A DNA stretch of 60,689 nt, from assembly GCA_030247515.1 (NCBI GenBank), contig JAOTSA010000002.1:1-60689 (forward strand), in the 5' to 3' direction. The first letter of the stretch is position 1; every line of letters begins with the position of its first letter. This DNA comes from Sulfurimonas sp. GTDB lineage: Bacteria > Campylobacterota > Campylobacteria > Campylobacterales > Sulfurimonadaceae. Under the pieces are notes generated by a model that saw only the letters and a program-made list of their open reading frames with translations, did no database searches and had not been told where the DNA came from. This document shows, in pieces, positions 53,301-60,175 of this stretch. Position numbers and translations under genes: made by a program.

Positions 53301-54333
53301 GATTAGCGCAAGTGACATTAGTTCTGGCAAACTCATCTTTACTCCAGAGACCAATGCAAACGGAACAGCTTATGTAACTTTTGGCTTCAAAGTCTCTGAT
53401 GGTACTGTTTACTCCTCCTCAGCCTATACGACAACCATCAATATAACTGCCGTGCGAGATGATATGACTATTAACGGAACGAGTGGAAATGATACTCTAA
53501 AAGGGGATGTTATAGATATTGGAAGCTATGATACTCTAAATGGACTTGGAGGGCATGATACCTTAAATGGTAAGACAGGTAATGACAAGCTTATAGGTGG
53601 AGGAGGAGATGACATCTTAAACGGTGGCGGAGGTGCAGATATTATGCTTGGAGGTGTGGGTAATGATACTTATTATGTCGATAACGCAGGTGATAAAGTT
53701 TATGAAACTGCTACTGTAGTGTCAACAATAAATATGGGAGGGGTTGATATTGTCATTAGCTCTATCTCTTATACGCTTGGCGACTATGTAGAAAATTTAC
53801 GCCTCGACATATCAAACTCTATTAAAGCGACTGGCAATAGCTTAAATAATACTATAACAGGCAATAGTGTCAATAATATAATAAGCGGAGAAACTGGTAA
53901 CGATAAACTTATAGGCAGAGGAGGAAGTGATACTCTAATCGGAGGAGCAGGTAGTGATATCTTAAATGGCGGAGCTGGCAAAGATAAGTTAAGTGGTGGA
54001 GCAGGAAAAGATCTCTTTGTGTTCAATACTATATTAAATACTGCTACTAATGTAGATACTATTGTTGACTTCAATGTGGCAGATGATACTATAAGACTTG
54101 AAAATGATATCTTTAAAAAACTTACTGTTACTGGTACTTTAAACAGTGCCTATTTTAAAGCAAATGCTAGCGGAGTAGCAACCGATGCAAATGACTATAT
54201 TGTTTATGAAACGTACACAGGCAAGCTTTTCTATGATGCTGATGGAAATGGAAGTGATGTTGCAGTGCAGATAACACTTATAGGTACTACTACCCATACT
54301 ACACTTACAGCCACAGACTTTGTAGTTATTTGA
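47356..54333 (+). CDS. Giant delta-60/RTX protein, predicted type I secretion substrate
   Basis: 2325 residues, no signal peptide. Three blocks of seven delta-60 repeats (DGKI...ARYNxDGxLDTSFG) lie at about 75-460, 620-1010 and 1275-1675. Each is followed by a related module of about 150 residues (NYEGARLTLVRDGGA-like, SISYSN, INWLFNDGN) at 460-615, 1020-1160 and 1678-1820. A cadherin-like domain lies at 1161-1270; more at 1821-2030 (VAENAAISTVIYDTNASDAD; INEDSNHKVTLSSFAF). RTX nonapeptides (GGGGDDILN, GGAGSDILN) occupy about 2036-2215 in two groups. The last 110 residues form a typical type I secretion C-terminus. Expected to be exported past both membranes, folding with Ca2+. No transporter is in the window; role (adhesin, biofilm, enzyme) unknown. 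Confidence 0.88.
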   Translation: MLTSPISLVNKNISDYQSIVSILAFSETYSPVDTQNDWVLLENTQPGFILSNGFLSPLIDTFENVNLPKSIALQSDGKIIYLATVMQGSGDKSFVLARYMNDGRADTSFGIGGKLIVNMTLRDDIASDVLIQPDGKILLLGHSQNSSFTDDISIVRYNSDGLLDTTFGVDGYVVSMIGELGLYAGSYSFAIQNDGKIVVATASFTDSYIYNTTIVRYLANGGVDVTFGENGAVVIPVGEADNTVYDIKIGDSGKIFLAGSASVADMDTNIICLNSDGTLDTQFGENSTGVVVYNMYVDDVARTLYLQEDGFLVGGSGTNAFILSRYLSNGILDGSFGRDGGFTTISFGEEIIRSFATSIIVQNDGKIILSGYISTGENRDDIILVRYSADGTPDDSFGTEGKLVLLEDFQGSKSFETVLQDDGKILLVGEVTSSLDRTKPIIIRINNDGSIDNSFGNFTELHTSVNFIEGQEPVLMAQNIIPYDAELALSGNYEGARLTLVRDGGASDEDLFSGINITPHSLSGSVIVEGVMIGAYTWTNGLLEIVFNQNSTQALTTTAFQSISYSNSSSTPPVQVQINWLFNDGNSGEQGDGGALSTVGTTMVSITNVVSPDETNNAPTFIVGTGFVDIKNELDGNVSSVGGMYGSIVGKFVEHDGRIIVIGTSALEESVYVMQYNKDGSLDTTFATGGKIFVAFDGYSSNRAKDIIVQDDGKIVVVAQAQDGRADFALVRLEQDGSIDQGYGQDGYVITNFGDDSFAYTALLQSDGKIVVAGQARGQSHLEFALARYTKDGKLDITFGDDGIQMDDIGGEYYNNIDDIAIDTDGKIYVLGYAYNAGLDEDVAIVARYTSTGWLDSSFSFPSGWTLGGGLKAGTKLIVTTDWVVITGYADTEDGNKLAIARFDKEDGSYDRNWVVETPLEDSIAHDMIFQADGKFIVVGSAQYQGFMIRYNFDSTVDTTFGNNGSVLIDENLFQVVVQNDGSILVMGLDDGALLLGHYDGNGKIDITFGATDTLIRPYVYNLAEAPIILNDHVEIFDKELNQQDNYQGATLTLQRHGGANSDDLFSGAGIIAGATYGNIQINAKQLGVYTYGSGTLEIVFDKAITRAEVDEVMQSIAYSNNNLASLPTIELDWIFGDGNNGTQGEGVGQVLGTMPLSLNHVPLSQDSNVTLVRDKSYVFNVNDFVFNDHDQNDSLSEVVIVSLPMQGTLFLQGYMVGVGEKISAFDIAAGKLIYIPITADDQNIFGSFSYKVGDGWSYSQAHTLTLNAMNNTPVVTMDGATRLDVWTSNNNYHVWNDVAITADGKVIALGNDINDFILGRYLGNDLLDASFGTDNSLGSGGMIKTDINGETDSTHALVIQSDGKIIAAGQSDNSFALVRYNADGTLDTSFGTDAKVITLFDGIDDCIHDIVLQTNGKIVVAGRMYDDTLKEYHITLARYNSDGSLDMTFSGDGKIVDDFFDLNEYANTLGIQSDGKIVVGGRNADGFTIVRYNSNGTLDTSFGANGITTTDMDSNGIKELAIDAQNNILAVGARGDDFAVVRYTSNGTLDTSFGTNGMVILDGYSDALWNSIGVQSDGKIIVVGNCYNSELYSSSSMIIVARYTIDGTLDTSFGTNGIVELDGTANSLTIHEDNIIIAGSYLVDGSGGFGNPYGTPDETRMLLSYLDKNGYKTSLNKLVDENTAIRLIDDSFVISDVELDAIGTYDGATLTIARSTGANSDDLFLGMGIVSGQPSGSVVVNNVTIGTYQYNNGLLKMIFNENSSKDNVSTFFGSLSYKNASDAPLSKIEIDWIFGDGNRGEQGIGGSKTVSGNTIFYISSINDAPKITSSLIGSVAENAAISTVIYDTNASDADLNPIITYTLSGTDASLLNIDKTTGKVTLKKSADYETKSSYTFDVIASDGSLNDNKTVTVSVRDRNDFPTSLNKTITINEDSNHKVTLSSFAFKDQDTGDMLRAIKITTLPTKGTLTLNGVAVVLDQEISASDISSGKLIFTPETNANGTAYVTFGFKVSDGTVYSSSAYTTTINITAVRDDMTINGTSGNDTLKGDVIDIGSYDTLNGLGGHDTLNGKTGNDKLIGGGGDDILNGGGGADIMLGGVGNDTYYVDNAGDKVYETATVVSTINMGGVDIVISSISYTLGDYVENLRLDISNSIKATGNSLNNTITGNSVNNIISGETGNDKLIGRGGSDTLIGGAGSDILNGGAGKDKLSGGAGKDLFVFNTILNTATNVDTIVDFNVADDTIRLENDIFKKLTVTGTLNSAYFKANASGVATDANDYIVYETYTGKLFYDADGNGSDVAVQITLIGTTTHTTLTATDFVVI
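53476..54012 (+). repeat. RTX calcium-binding nonapeptide coding region
   Basis: At least eight G-G-x-G-x-D-x-U-x units in two groups, separated by a spacer with SISYTLGDYVENLRL. These units fold into a parallel beta-roll when Ca2+ binds outside the cell and drive secretion and folding of type I substrates. Confidence 0.85.
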
Positions 54334-54342
54334 AATTGAGTT

Positions 54343-54376
54343 TTTTGAGAGCTTCTTTGCTGAAAGACTCTCAAAA
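54343..54376. terminator. Hairpin after the giant gene
   Basis: TTTTGAGAG/CTCTCAAAA, a perfect 9-bp stem with a 16-base loop, 10 bases after the giant gene's stop and between it and the convergent trxA. No U-tract follows on either strand, so terminator function is weakly supported. Confidence 0.35.
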
Positions 54377-54413
54377 GATATATAAATTTATAACTGCCTG
54401 TCTCTTTTTTAAA

Positions 54414-54734
54414 TTACGCTAAAAGTGCGTCGATTTTTTGTGCGAGTGCAGCTTTTGATTGCGCTCCGACGATTTGATCTACCATTTTTCCGTCTTTAAA
54501 AAACATGATAGTAGGGATAGAGCGGATACCAAACTTTACTGCTATTTCTTGCTCTTCATCTGTGTTTACTTTACAGATTTTTGCTTTGCCATCAAAGTCG
54601 TTTGCAAGTTCTTCGATAACTGGAGCAATCATACGGCAAGGTCCACACCAAGGAGCCCAAAAATCAACCAAAGAAACGCCTTCTTTTAATGTAGCTTCAA
54701 AATCTGCGCTAGTTAACTCTATATATTTTCCCAT
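54414..54734 (-). CDS. trxA: Thioredoxin
   Basis: 106 residues with VDFWAPWCGPCRMIAPVIEELA (active-site WCGPC), KVNTDEEQEIAVKFGIRSIPTIMFFKDG (cis-Pro) and VGAQSKAALAQKI. Standard cytosolic thioredoxin, reduced by TrxB. GAAGGA precedes the ATG. Confidence 0.97.
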   Translation of the reverse strand: MGKYIELTSADFEATLKEGVSLVDFWAPWCGPCRMIAPVIEELANDFDGKAKICKVNTDEEQEIAVKFGIRSIPTIMFFKDGKMVDQIVGAQSKAALAQKIDALLA

Positions 54735-54810
54735 TGTAATTTCCTTCTCATTTTAAGTTCGTGCATTATACAAATCTAACTCTTTAAAGTTGCTTTGTTT
54801 GGTAAAGTAG

Positions 54811-55590
54811 CTAGAAATTTACAAATTCCCTTTTTCTGCCTCTATAAATGGCGCATTGGCTAAATCCGATTTTTTTTGCCAAATCTGTTGTCTCTTTGGA
54901 GTATAATCCAACTTGTTCAGGTTTGTGTGCATCGGATGCAAAAGTTATGGGGATGTCAAGTTTTTTTACCTCTTGAAGCAACGGAAAAGATGGATACGCT
55001 TCACCGATTGGTTTTCTAAAGCCTGCCATATTGATTTCAACGCTCATGTCGGCTTCTTTGATGGCAAGAAGAGCGTTTTTTGCTATCTCGTTTATCTCTC
55101 TTTTTGGCATGTACTTGAAAATCTTGATTAGGTCTAAGTGAGCGACGATATCAAAAAGTCTGCTTTTTGCCATCTCTTCTATGGCGTCGAAATATTTTTG
55201 CCAAATCTCATCTATATCTTGGTTTTGGTAGCTTCCTATAAATTCTGGGTTGTCAAATCCCCACTCTTCTATGAAATGCACAGAGCCGATAAGATAGTCA
55301 ACGTTGGCGTTTAAAACCCTCTCATCCATGTACCCTTTGAGGTAGTCCACTTCGTACCCTAAGAAAATCTCTATCTCTTTTTCATACTTTTTTTTAGCAT
55401 CAAGAATGCTCTGTTCGTATGCTTGCATCTGGTGAAAACCTATGCGATACTTCTCATCAAAATTCATCGGTGCATGTTCTGAAAAGCCAAAATATCGTAT
55501 GCCGCATTTGATGGCTTGTTCGATGTACTCAGAGATTTCACCCTCTGCATGATTGCAAAGTTTTGTGTGGTTATGTAGGTCTGCTATCAT
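54811..55590 (-). CDS. PHP-domain histidinol-phosphatase-like protein
   Basis: About 259 residues. MIADLHNHTKLCNHAEGEISEYIEQAIKCGIRYFGFSEHAPM is the PHP metal site (HxH and downstream His); LGYEVDYL, IGSVHFI, VAHLDLIKIF, VEINMAGFRKP and TFASDAHKPEQVG supply the other ligands. Length and order match the HisJ/HisK-type histidinol phosphatase of the histidine pathway; hisIE lies in the same window but not adjacent. A TTG start at 55605 is possible but has no ribosome-binding site. Confidence 0.82.
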   Translation of the reverse strand: MIADLHNHTKLCNHAEGEISEYIEQAIKCGIRYFGFSEHAPMNFDEKYRIGFHQMQAYEQSILDAKKKYEKEIEIFLGYEVDYLKGYMDERVLNANVDYLIGSVHFIEEWGFDNPEFIGSYQNQDIDEIWQKYFDAIEEMAKSRLFDIVAHLDLIKIFKYMPKREINEIAKNALLAIKEADMSVEINMAGFRKPIGEAYPSFPLLQEVKKLDIPITFASDAHKPEQVGLYSKETTDLAKKIGFSQCAIYRGRKREFVNF

Positions 55591-55672
55591 CCTGATTGAT
55601 TCCAAATTTATATAGTTTTATGATATTATAGTGACAAAAAATAAATTTATTCAAAAAAATGGAGAATGGATT

Positions 55673-56395
55673 ATGACTCAGGAAGAACTGGATGCTTTAA
55701 TGAGTGGCGGGTTTGATGATATTGATACTTTGGAAGAAGATACTCTTTTAGTGGAAGAAGATTTGCCAGAACAAGATGGTGAATCATTTGATGATGAAGA
55801 TGATGTTATCGCCAAAAAAGTTCCTGATGCACCTGTAGGCTACTCTAAAGATACAGCGCATCATTGGCCGATGCCTGCAACAGATGAGAACAAAATGGTA
55901 CACCAACTCGACGATGTCACACGAGAGAGTGAAGAGAAGGCGAGTGAGATTTTTGATATCATTGACGGCGTTTCAAACCAGCTGATGGAGGGCGAGGGTT
56001 CTCTTGGCAACGTGATAGAAACACTTGAAAGTAACATTGCTCTTTTTGGCACACTTCATAAAAAATTTCCTGATGTCGCAGCTTTTGGAGTGCAGCTAGA
56101 GAAAAACAGTGCCGCTTTAGAAGAGGCAAATCAGATTCTCCAAGGGCTTCAAACAAGCGGCGAATCCATCATGAGTGTTATGGATATCATGCAGTATCAA
56201 GATATCCATAGACAAAAGATAGAGCGTGTTATCAATGTGATGCGTGCGCTATCCAACTACATGAACTCTCTTTTTGAGGGTAGAATCGAAGATAAAAAAA
56301 GAGTCTCTTCTGCACAACATATCGTGGGCGATACGCACAACGAACTTGCGTCCAATGAAGATATAGAAGCACTTTTGGCACAGTTTTCAAAATAA
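55673..56395 (+). CDS. cheZ: Chemotaxis CheY-P phosphatase CheZ (remote type) with FliM-like N-terminus
   Basis: 240 residues from the ATG at 55673 (GGAGAATGG upstream). The N-terminus MTQEELDALMSGGFDDID looks like the SQ-E-ID-ALL peptide by which FliM/FliY bind CheY-P. An acidic linker (16-75) follows. The long four-helix region ends in the CheZ catalytic block MDIMQYQDIHRQKIERVINVM with the acidic-x-x-Gln pattern, and the C-terminal SNEDIEALLAQFSK would be the CheY-tethering helix. This fits the remote CheZ of Helicobacter and Campylobacter. It overlaps the U32 gene by one base. Confidence 0.8.
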   Translation: MTQEELDALMSGGFDDIDTLEEDTLLVEEDLPEQDGESFDDEDDVIAKKVPDAPVGYSKDTAHHWPMPATDENKMVHQLDDVTRESEEKASEIFDIIDGVSNQLMEGEGSLGNVIETLESNIALFGTLHKKFPDVAAFGVQLEKNSAALEEANQILQGLQTSGESIMSVMDIMQYQDIHRQKIERVINVMRALSNYMNSLFEGRIEDKKRVSSAQHIVGDTHNELASNEDIEALLAQFSK

Positions 56396-57687
56396 TGAAG
56401 AAAGTTGAATTATTGTCCCCAGCAGGGACGCTTGAAAAGTTAAAAATTGCTATAGATTTTGGTGCAGATGCGGTGTATGGAGGGGTAAGCCACTTCTCTC
56501 TTCGCATACGTTCTGGAAAAGAGTTTAGTTTTGAAGAGTTTGCAGAGGGGATAGCGTATGCACACGCCAGAGGCAAAAAAGTATATGCAACTATCAATGG
56601 ATTTCCTTTCAACTCGCAGTTAAATCTTCTTAAAAAACATATATTAAAAATGGCAGAACTTGCTCCTGATGCTTTTATCGTTGCAACGCCAGGTGTTTTA
56701 AAACTCTGTCATGAACTCGCACCTCAAATGCCTCTGCACCTCTCCACGCAGGCGAATGTTATGAATGTTTTGGATGCAAAAGTCTATGCAGATATGGGTG
56801 CTACTCGCATCATCACGGCTAGAGAGATTTCTCTTCGTGATTTGGTGGAGATAAAAAAAGAGCTACCAGAGCTGGAGCTTGAAGTTTTTGTCCATGGGTC
56901 GATGTGTTTTGCCTACAGCGGGCGATGCCTTATCTCGACACTTCAAAGCGGACGTGTGCCAAATCGTGGAAGTTGTGCAAATGACTGCCGTTTTCCTTAT
57001 GAGATGTATGCGGCAAATCCTGAGACGGGAACGCTCTTTAGGCTTGAAGAGGATGAGGGCGTGGGAACGTACATCATGAACTCAAAAGACCTAAATCTCG
57101 CTTCTCACATCAAAGAGATTTTAGATACGGGAGCGGTGGATTCCATAAAAGTGGAGGGGCGTACAAAAACGGCTTACTATGCCGCAGTTACCGCAAAAGC
57201 GTACCGCATGGCGATAGATGACTACTGCAATGGTGTAAATGATATAGAGAAATACCAATATGAGCTAAACTCTCTGCAAAATCGTGGTTATACGGATGCG
57301 TATCTTATCTCAAGACCTTTTGAGAAGCACGATACCCAAAGTCTTGACTTTACGATGCAGTTGGGTACTCATCAGGTAAGCGGACAGGTTGAGGAAGATG
57401 GAGAGTACTTTTTGTGCAAGTACAAAACCCTTCCAAATGATGAGCTTGAAATCGTCGCACCGCTTGGTTCTGTAATAGAGATAGTTGATAATGAGATAGG
57501 CACAACTTACGAGAGAGATGGCAGAACTTATCTCAAGCTCAAGCAGTTGGTAGCACAAAACAAAAAAGTGTGGGAAGAGGTGCATAGCGGTAACACAAAC
57601 CCTATTAAGCTCCCGACAAAGCTTCCTTCATATACATTTTTGAGGATTCCCTCACATCCAGATATGGGGACATACCCAAAAGTATAA
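56395..57687 (+). CDS. Peptidase U32 family protein, TrhP/YegQ-like
   Basis: 430 residues. VELLSPAGTLEKLKIAIDFGADAVYGG at the N-terminus, the family signature EVFVHGSMCFAYSGRCLISTLQSGRVPNRGSCANDCRFPYE with four cysteines suited to an Fe-S cluster, MNSKDLNLASHIKEILDTGAVDSIKVEGRTKTAYYAA and a C-terminal beta domain. Members of this length include TrhP, which works in tRNA wobble-uridine 5-hydroxylation; protease activity is doubtful. From memory, it sits between cheZ and purE in C. jejuni as well. Confidence 0.85.
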   Translation: MKKVELLSPAGTLEKLKIAIDFGADAVYGGVSHFSLRIRSGKEFSFEEFAEGIAYAHARGKKVYATINGFPFNSQLNLLKKHILKMAELAPDAFIVATPGVLKLCHELAPQMPLHLSTQANVMNVLDAKVYADMGATRIITAREISLRDLVEIKKELPELELEVFVHGSMCFAYSGRCLISTLQSGRVPNRGSCANDCRFPYEMYAANPETGTLFRLEEDEGVGTYIMNSKDLNLASHIKEILDTGAVDSIKVEGRTKTAYYAAVTAKAYRMAIDDYCNGVNDIEKYQYELNSLQNRGYTDAYLISRPFEKHDTQSLDFTMQLGTHQVSGQVEEDGEYFLCKYKTLPNDELEIVAPLGSVIEIVDNEIGTTYERDGRTYLKLKQLVAQNKKVWEEVHSGNTNPIKLPTKLPSYTFLRIPSHPDMGTYPKV

Positions 57688-57716
57688 TATAATTTCAAAA
57701 AAACAAAGGAAGATAG

Positions 57717-58211
57717 ATGAAATTTGTATCAATTATTATAGGCAGTAGAAGTGATTATGAGATTATGAAATCTTGTTCAGACACGCTAGAGGCGTTTGGC
57801 GTTAAGTATGAGATGATTATCTCTTCAGCGCATCGTTCACCTGAGAGAACAAAAGAGTATATAGAAAAAGCGGAGAAAAAAGGTGCGCAAGTTTTCATAG
57901 CCGCTGCTGGTATGGCTGCTCACTTGGCAGGTGTTTTGTCTTCTAAAACGGTCAAGCCTATCATCGGTGTTCCTATGAGCGCATCGGCTCTTAACGGAAT
58001 CGATGCACTTCTCTCCACCGTGCAGATGCCCGCTGGAATGCCTGTTGCTACGGTTGCTATCGGAAAAGCAGGAGCTATCAACTCGGCATATTTGGCGATG
58101 CAGATACTTGCACTTGACAATGAAGAACTTTCAGTAAAACTTAAAGAAGACCGCATAGCAAAGGCAAAAAAAGTTGAGATGGACTCTATGGAGATAGAGA
58201 CAATTATCTAA
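57717..58211 (+). CDS. purE: N5-carboxyaminoimidazole ribonucleotide mutase PurE
   Basis: 164 residues, purine synthesis. IIGSRSDYEIMKSCSDTLEAFGV, ISSAHRSPERTKEYIE (catalytic Ser/His) and FIAAAGMAAHLAGVLSSKTVKPIIGVPM are the class I PurE motifs; VQMPAGMPVATVAIGKAGAINSAYLAMQIL completes the fold. TATAAT at 57683-57688, inside the end of the U32 gene, may give it its own promoter. Confidence 0.96.
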   Translation: MKFVSIIIGSRSDYEIMKSCSDTLEAFGVKYEMIISSAHRSPERTKEYIEKAEKKGAQVFIAAAGMAAHLAGVLSSKTVKPIIGVPMSASALNGIDALLSTVQMPAGMPVATVAIGKAGAINSAYLAMQILALDNEELSVKLKEDRIAKAKKVEMDSMEIETII

Positions 58212-58225
58212 TTAAAAGGGTAAGC

Positions 58226-58699
58226 ATGAAGTGGATGAGCGATGAAGAGTATATGGAGTTGACGGGATTAGACATCTCTGCTATTGATGATTTGGTGCAG
58301 AGAGGCAAACTGACACAAAAAGTAGAACACGGCATTCGCTACATCGACCCATCCAAAGGCGCACGTGAAGTCGTTCCAATGCAGCTTCGAGAACTCTCTG
58401 CTTACAACTCAAAAGAGATGTTGGTTCAACCGCAGTTTGTCGAAAAGACCATAGGCACTATCATAAATCTTCATGAAAAAGTGCTTGATGCAAAGGATGA
58501 GACGCTCAAAGCGGTGCGAGTTGAAAATGAGTTTTTACGTGAAGCACTCGGCTCTTTGCAAGAACTCTATGATGAAGACAGAAAAACCATCCACACGCTT
58601 CAAGAACAGCTCAAACTTTCGCAGCAAGAGGTTGAGTTTATGAGAAGAAAATATAAACTTATGTGGAACAAAGCCATAGAAGAGCATGTTAACAACTAA
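58226..58699 (+). CDS. DUF3972-like coiled-coil protein
   Basis: 157 residues. The N-terminal 60 residues (MSDEEYMELTGLDISAIDDLVQRGKLTQKVEHGIRYIDPSKG) resemble a MerR/excisionase-like winged helix that could read DNA. Residues 80-150 are a continuous coiled coil (TIINLHEKVLDAKDETLKAVRVENEFLREALGSLQELYDEDR). Campylobacterales carry such a protein between purE and glyQ, to my memory; its function is unknown. It abuts the DUF89 gene with a one-base overlap. Confidence 0.65.
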   Translation: MKWMSDEEYMELTGLDISAIDDLVQRGKLTQKVEHGIRYIDPSKGAREVVPMQLRELSAYNSKEMLVQPQFVEKTIGTIINLHEKVLDAKDETLKAVRVENEFLREALGSLQELYDEDRKTIHTLQEQLKLSQQEVEFMRRKYKLMWNKAIEEHVNN

Positions 58700-59556
58700 T
58701 GACGATAGATAAAGCATGCGTTGAGTGCATAATCAACCAAAGTTTGAGAGTGGCAAACGCCATCCACGCTTCTGCTGCCCTAACAGAGAACCTAAAATCA
58801 ACTGTTACTAAAATGAGCAAAACCTTTTCTTATGATGACGCTCCACCAGAAATCGCCTCTTATGTCTATGAAGAGATGGCACGCATCGCCCAAAAAATAG
58901 ACCTATACGATGAAGTAAAAGAACTCTCAACTAAAAAAGCCCTCTCTTTTGTTCCGTTTTTAAAAGAGCATATCTCAACATCTCAAGACAAACTTCTTAT
59001 AGCTACAAAAATAGCAGTAGCGGGAAATGTGATAGACCTAGCCGCCGAGGTGGAGTTTGATTTGGATGAGGAGCTACAGAAGATATTTCATACCGATTTT
59101 GCGCATGATGATTTTGCACTTTTGCAAGAAAAACTTAGCACCGCAAAGCGTGTTTTGCTTATCGGGGATAATGTCGGGGAGCATATTTTTGACTATCTTT
59201 TTTTAGAGATGATGAGAGAACTTTATCCAAATACAAACTACTTTTATATGGTCAGAGGCAATCCCATCATCAACGATGTTACCGTAAAAGAAGCAGTGGA
59301 AGCTGGGTTTGACAAAATTTGTGAAGTGGTGGACAGCGGTGTCAATACCCCAGGGTTTGCATATAACCGTGCAAATACGTACTCAAAAGAGCTTTTTGAT
59401 AGTGTCGATTTGGTGATAAGCAAAGGGATGGGAAATTACGAGTGCATGAGCCCATCGCACAGAAGCGACATCTGTTTTCTACTCAAAGTAAAATGCGGAG
59501 TTGTCGCCGCCTCCCTAAAAAAAGAGGTCGGTGATATCATCTGCAAAATGGTTTAA
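58699..59556 (+). CDS. DUF89 family protein (ARMT1-like)
   Basis: 285 residues. An N-terminal Cys pair in DKACVECIINQSLRVAN begins a helical domain. The Rossmann-like part has VLLIGDNVGEHIFDYLFLEMM (metal-binding Asp-Asn), YFYMVRGNPIINDVT and SVDLVISKGMGNYECM. These are the DUF89 motifs of metal-dependent phosphatases thought to remove damaged sugar phosphates; the N-terminal CxxC class is common in prokaryotes. Substrate unknown. Confidence 0.8.
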   Translation: MTIDKACVECIINQSLRVANAIHASAALTENLKSTVTKMSKTFSYDDAPPEIASYVYEEMARIAQKIDLYDEVKELSTKKALSFVPFLKEHISTSQDKLLIATKIAVAGNVIDLAAEVEFDLDEELQKIFHTDFAHDDFALLQEKLSTAKRVLLIGDNVGEHIFDYLFLEMMRELYPNTNYFYMVRGNPIINDVTVKEAVEAGFDKICEVVDSGVNTPGFAYNRANTYSKELFDSVDLVISKGMGNYECMSPSHRSDICFLLKVKCGVVAASLKKEVGDIICKMV

Positions 59557-60087
59557 TTACTGCCCAAGCCCAAAAACATTTGATAGCGTGTTGATGTAGT
59601 TGAAGTAGCCCGTGATAGCCACCGCTTCTAAAACCTGCACATCGCTATATCCCATCTCTTTGAGTGCGTCTATATCTTCTTTTAGGATTTTATAGTTATC
59701 TTTTTGTGCCGCTCTCAAACAAAAGCGTAAGAGTGCTTTGCCTTTTTCGTCGGTATCGACTGCCTCAACGCCTTGTAAAATCTTCTCTATCTTCTCTTCT
59801 GAGAGTCCAAGCATTTTTGCTATGCTTTTGTGGACATCCACGCACATTTTGCACCCATTTTCTATCGAAACAAGAAGTGCGATAGCCTCTTTTATGTCGT
59901 AAGAGAGGGTCGTTTGGTTGAGCAGATAGTTTTGTACCATCATGTCAGTTGCAAAGTAAACTTTCTCATCCACCGCTAAAAGCTTAAAAATATCGCCTAA
60001 TTTCCCTGTTTTTTCCAATATAGGAAGTGCTTTTTCTTGGATAGCGGGACTCATCTGCTCAAATTCGGGTAGTTCTATGTGTGCCAT
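59557..60087 (-). CDS. AhpD-like carboxymuconolactone decarboxylase family protein
   Basis: 176 residues, all helical. IALLVSIENGCKMCVDVHKSIAKMLGLSEEKIEKI has the AhpD active site CxxC followed by H three residues later, which supports peroxidase or disulfide reductase chemistry. The ATG at 60087 follows GGAG; an upstream in-frame start at 60156 has no support. Convergent with the DUF89 gene, divergent from glyQ. Confidence 0.8.
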   Translation of the reverse strand: MAHIELPEFEQMSPAIQEKALPILEKTGKLGDIFKLLAVDEKVYFATDMMVQNYLLNQTTLSYDIKEAIALLVSIENGCKMCVDVHKSIAKMLGLSEEKIEKILQGVEAVDTDEKGKALLRFCLRAAQKDNYKILKEDIDALKEMGYSDVQVLEAVAITGYFNYINTLSNVFGLGQ

Positions 60088-60135
60088 GTTTTCTCCTGTA
60101 AAATTTTTATGATTATAGAGTTTGTTTCTTAGATT

Positions 60136-60149
60136 TGGTTGAGTATAAT
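60136..60149 (+). promoter_or_regulatory. Promoter of glyQ
   Basis: TTTGGTTGAG followed by TATAAT (60144-60149), 26 bases before the glyQ ATG; extended T-rich type. AAGAGG at 60165-60170 is the ribosome-binding site. Confidence 0.5.
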
Positions 60150-60175
60150 TGCGCAACTATTTACAAGAGGTTTTT

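Noticed and set aside
58951-59885. Plus-strand frame opposite the AhpD-like gene
   Set aside because: Low-complexity Leu/Phe/Ser-rich translation typical of an antisense shadow; the minus-strand AhpD motif is clear.
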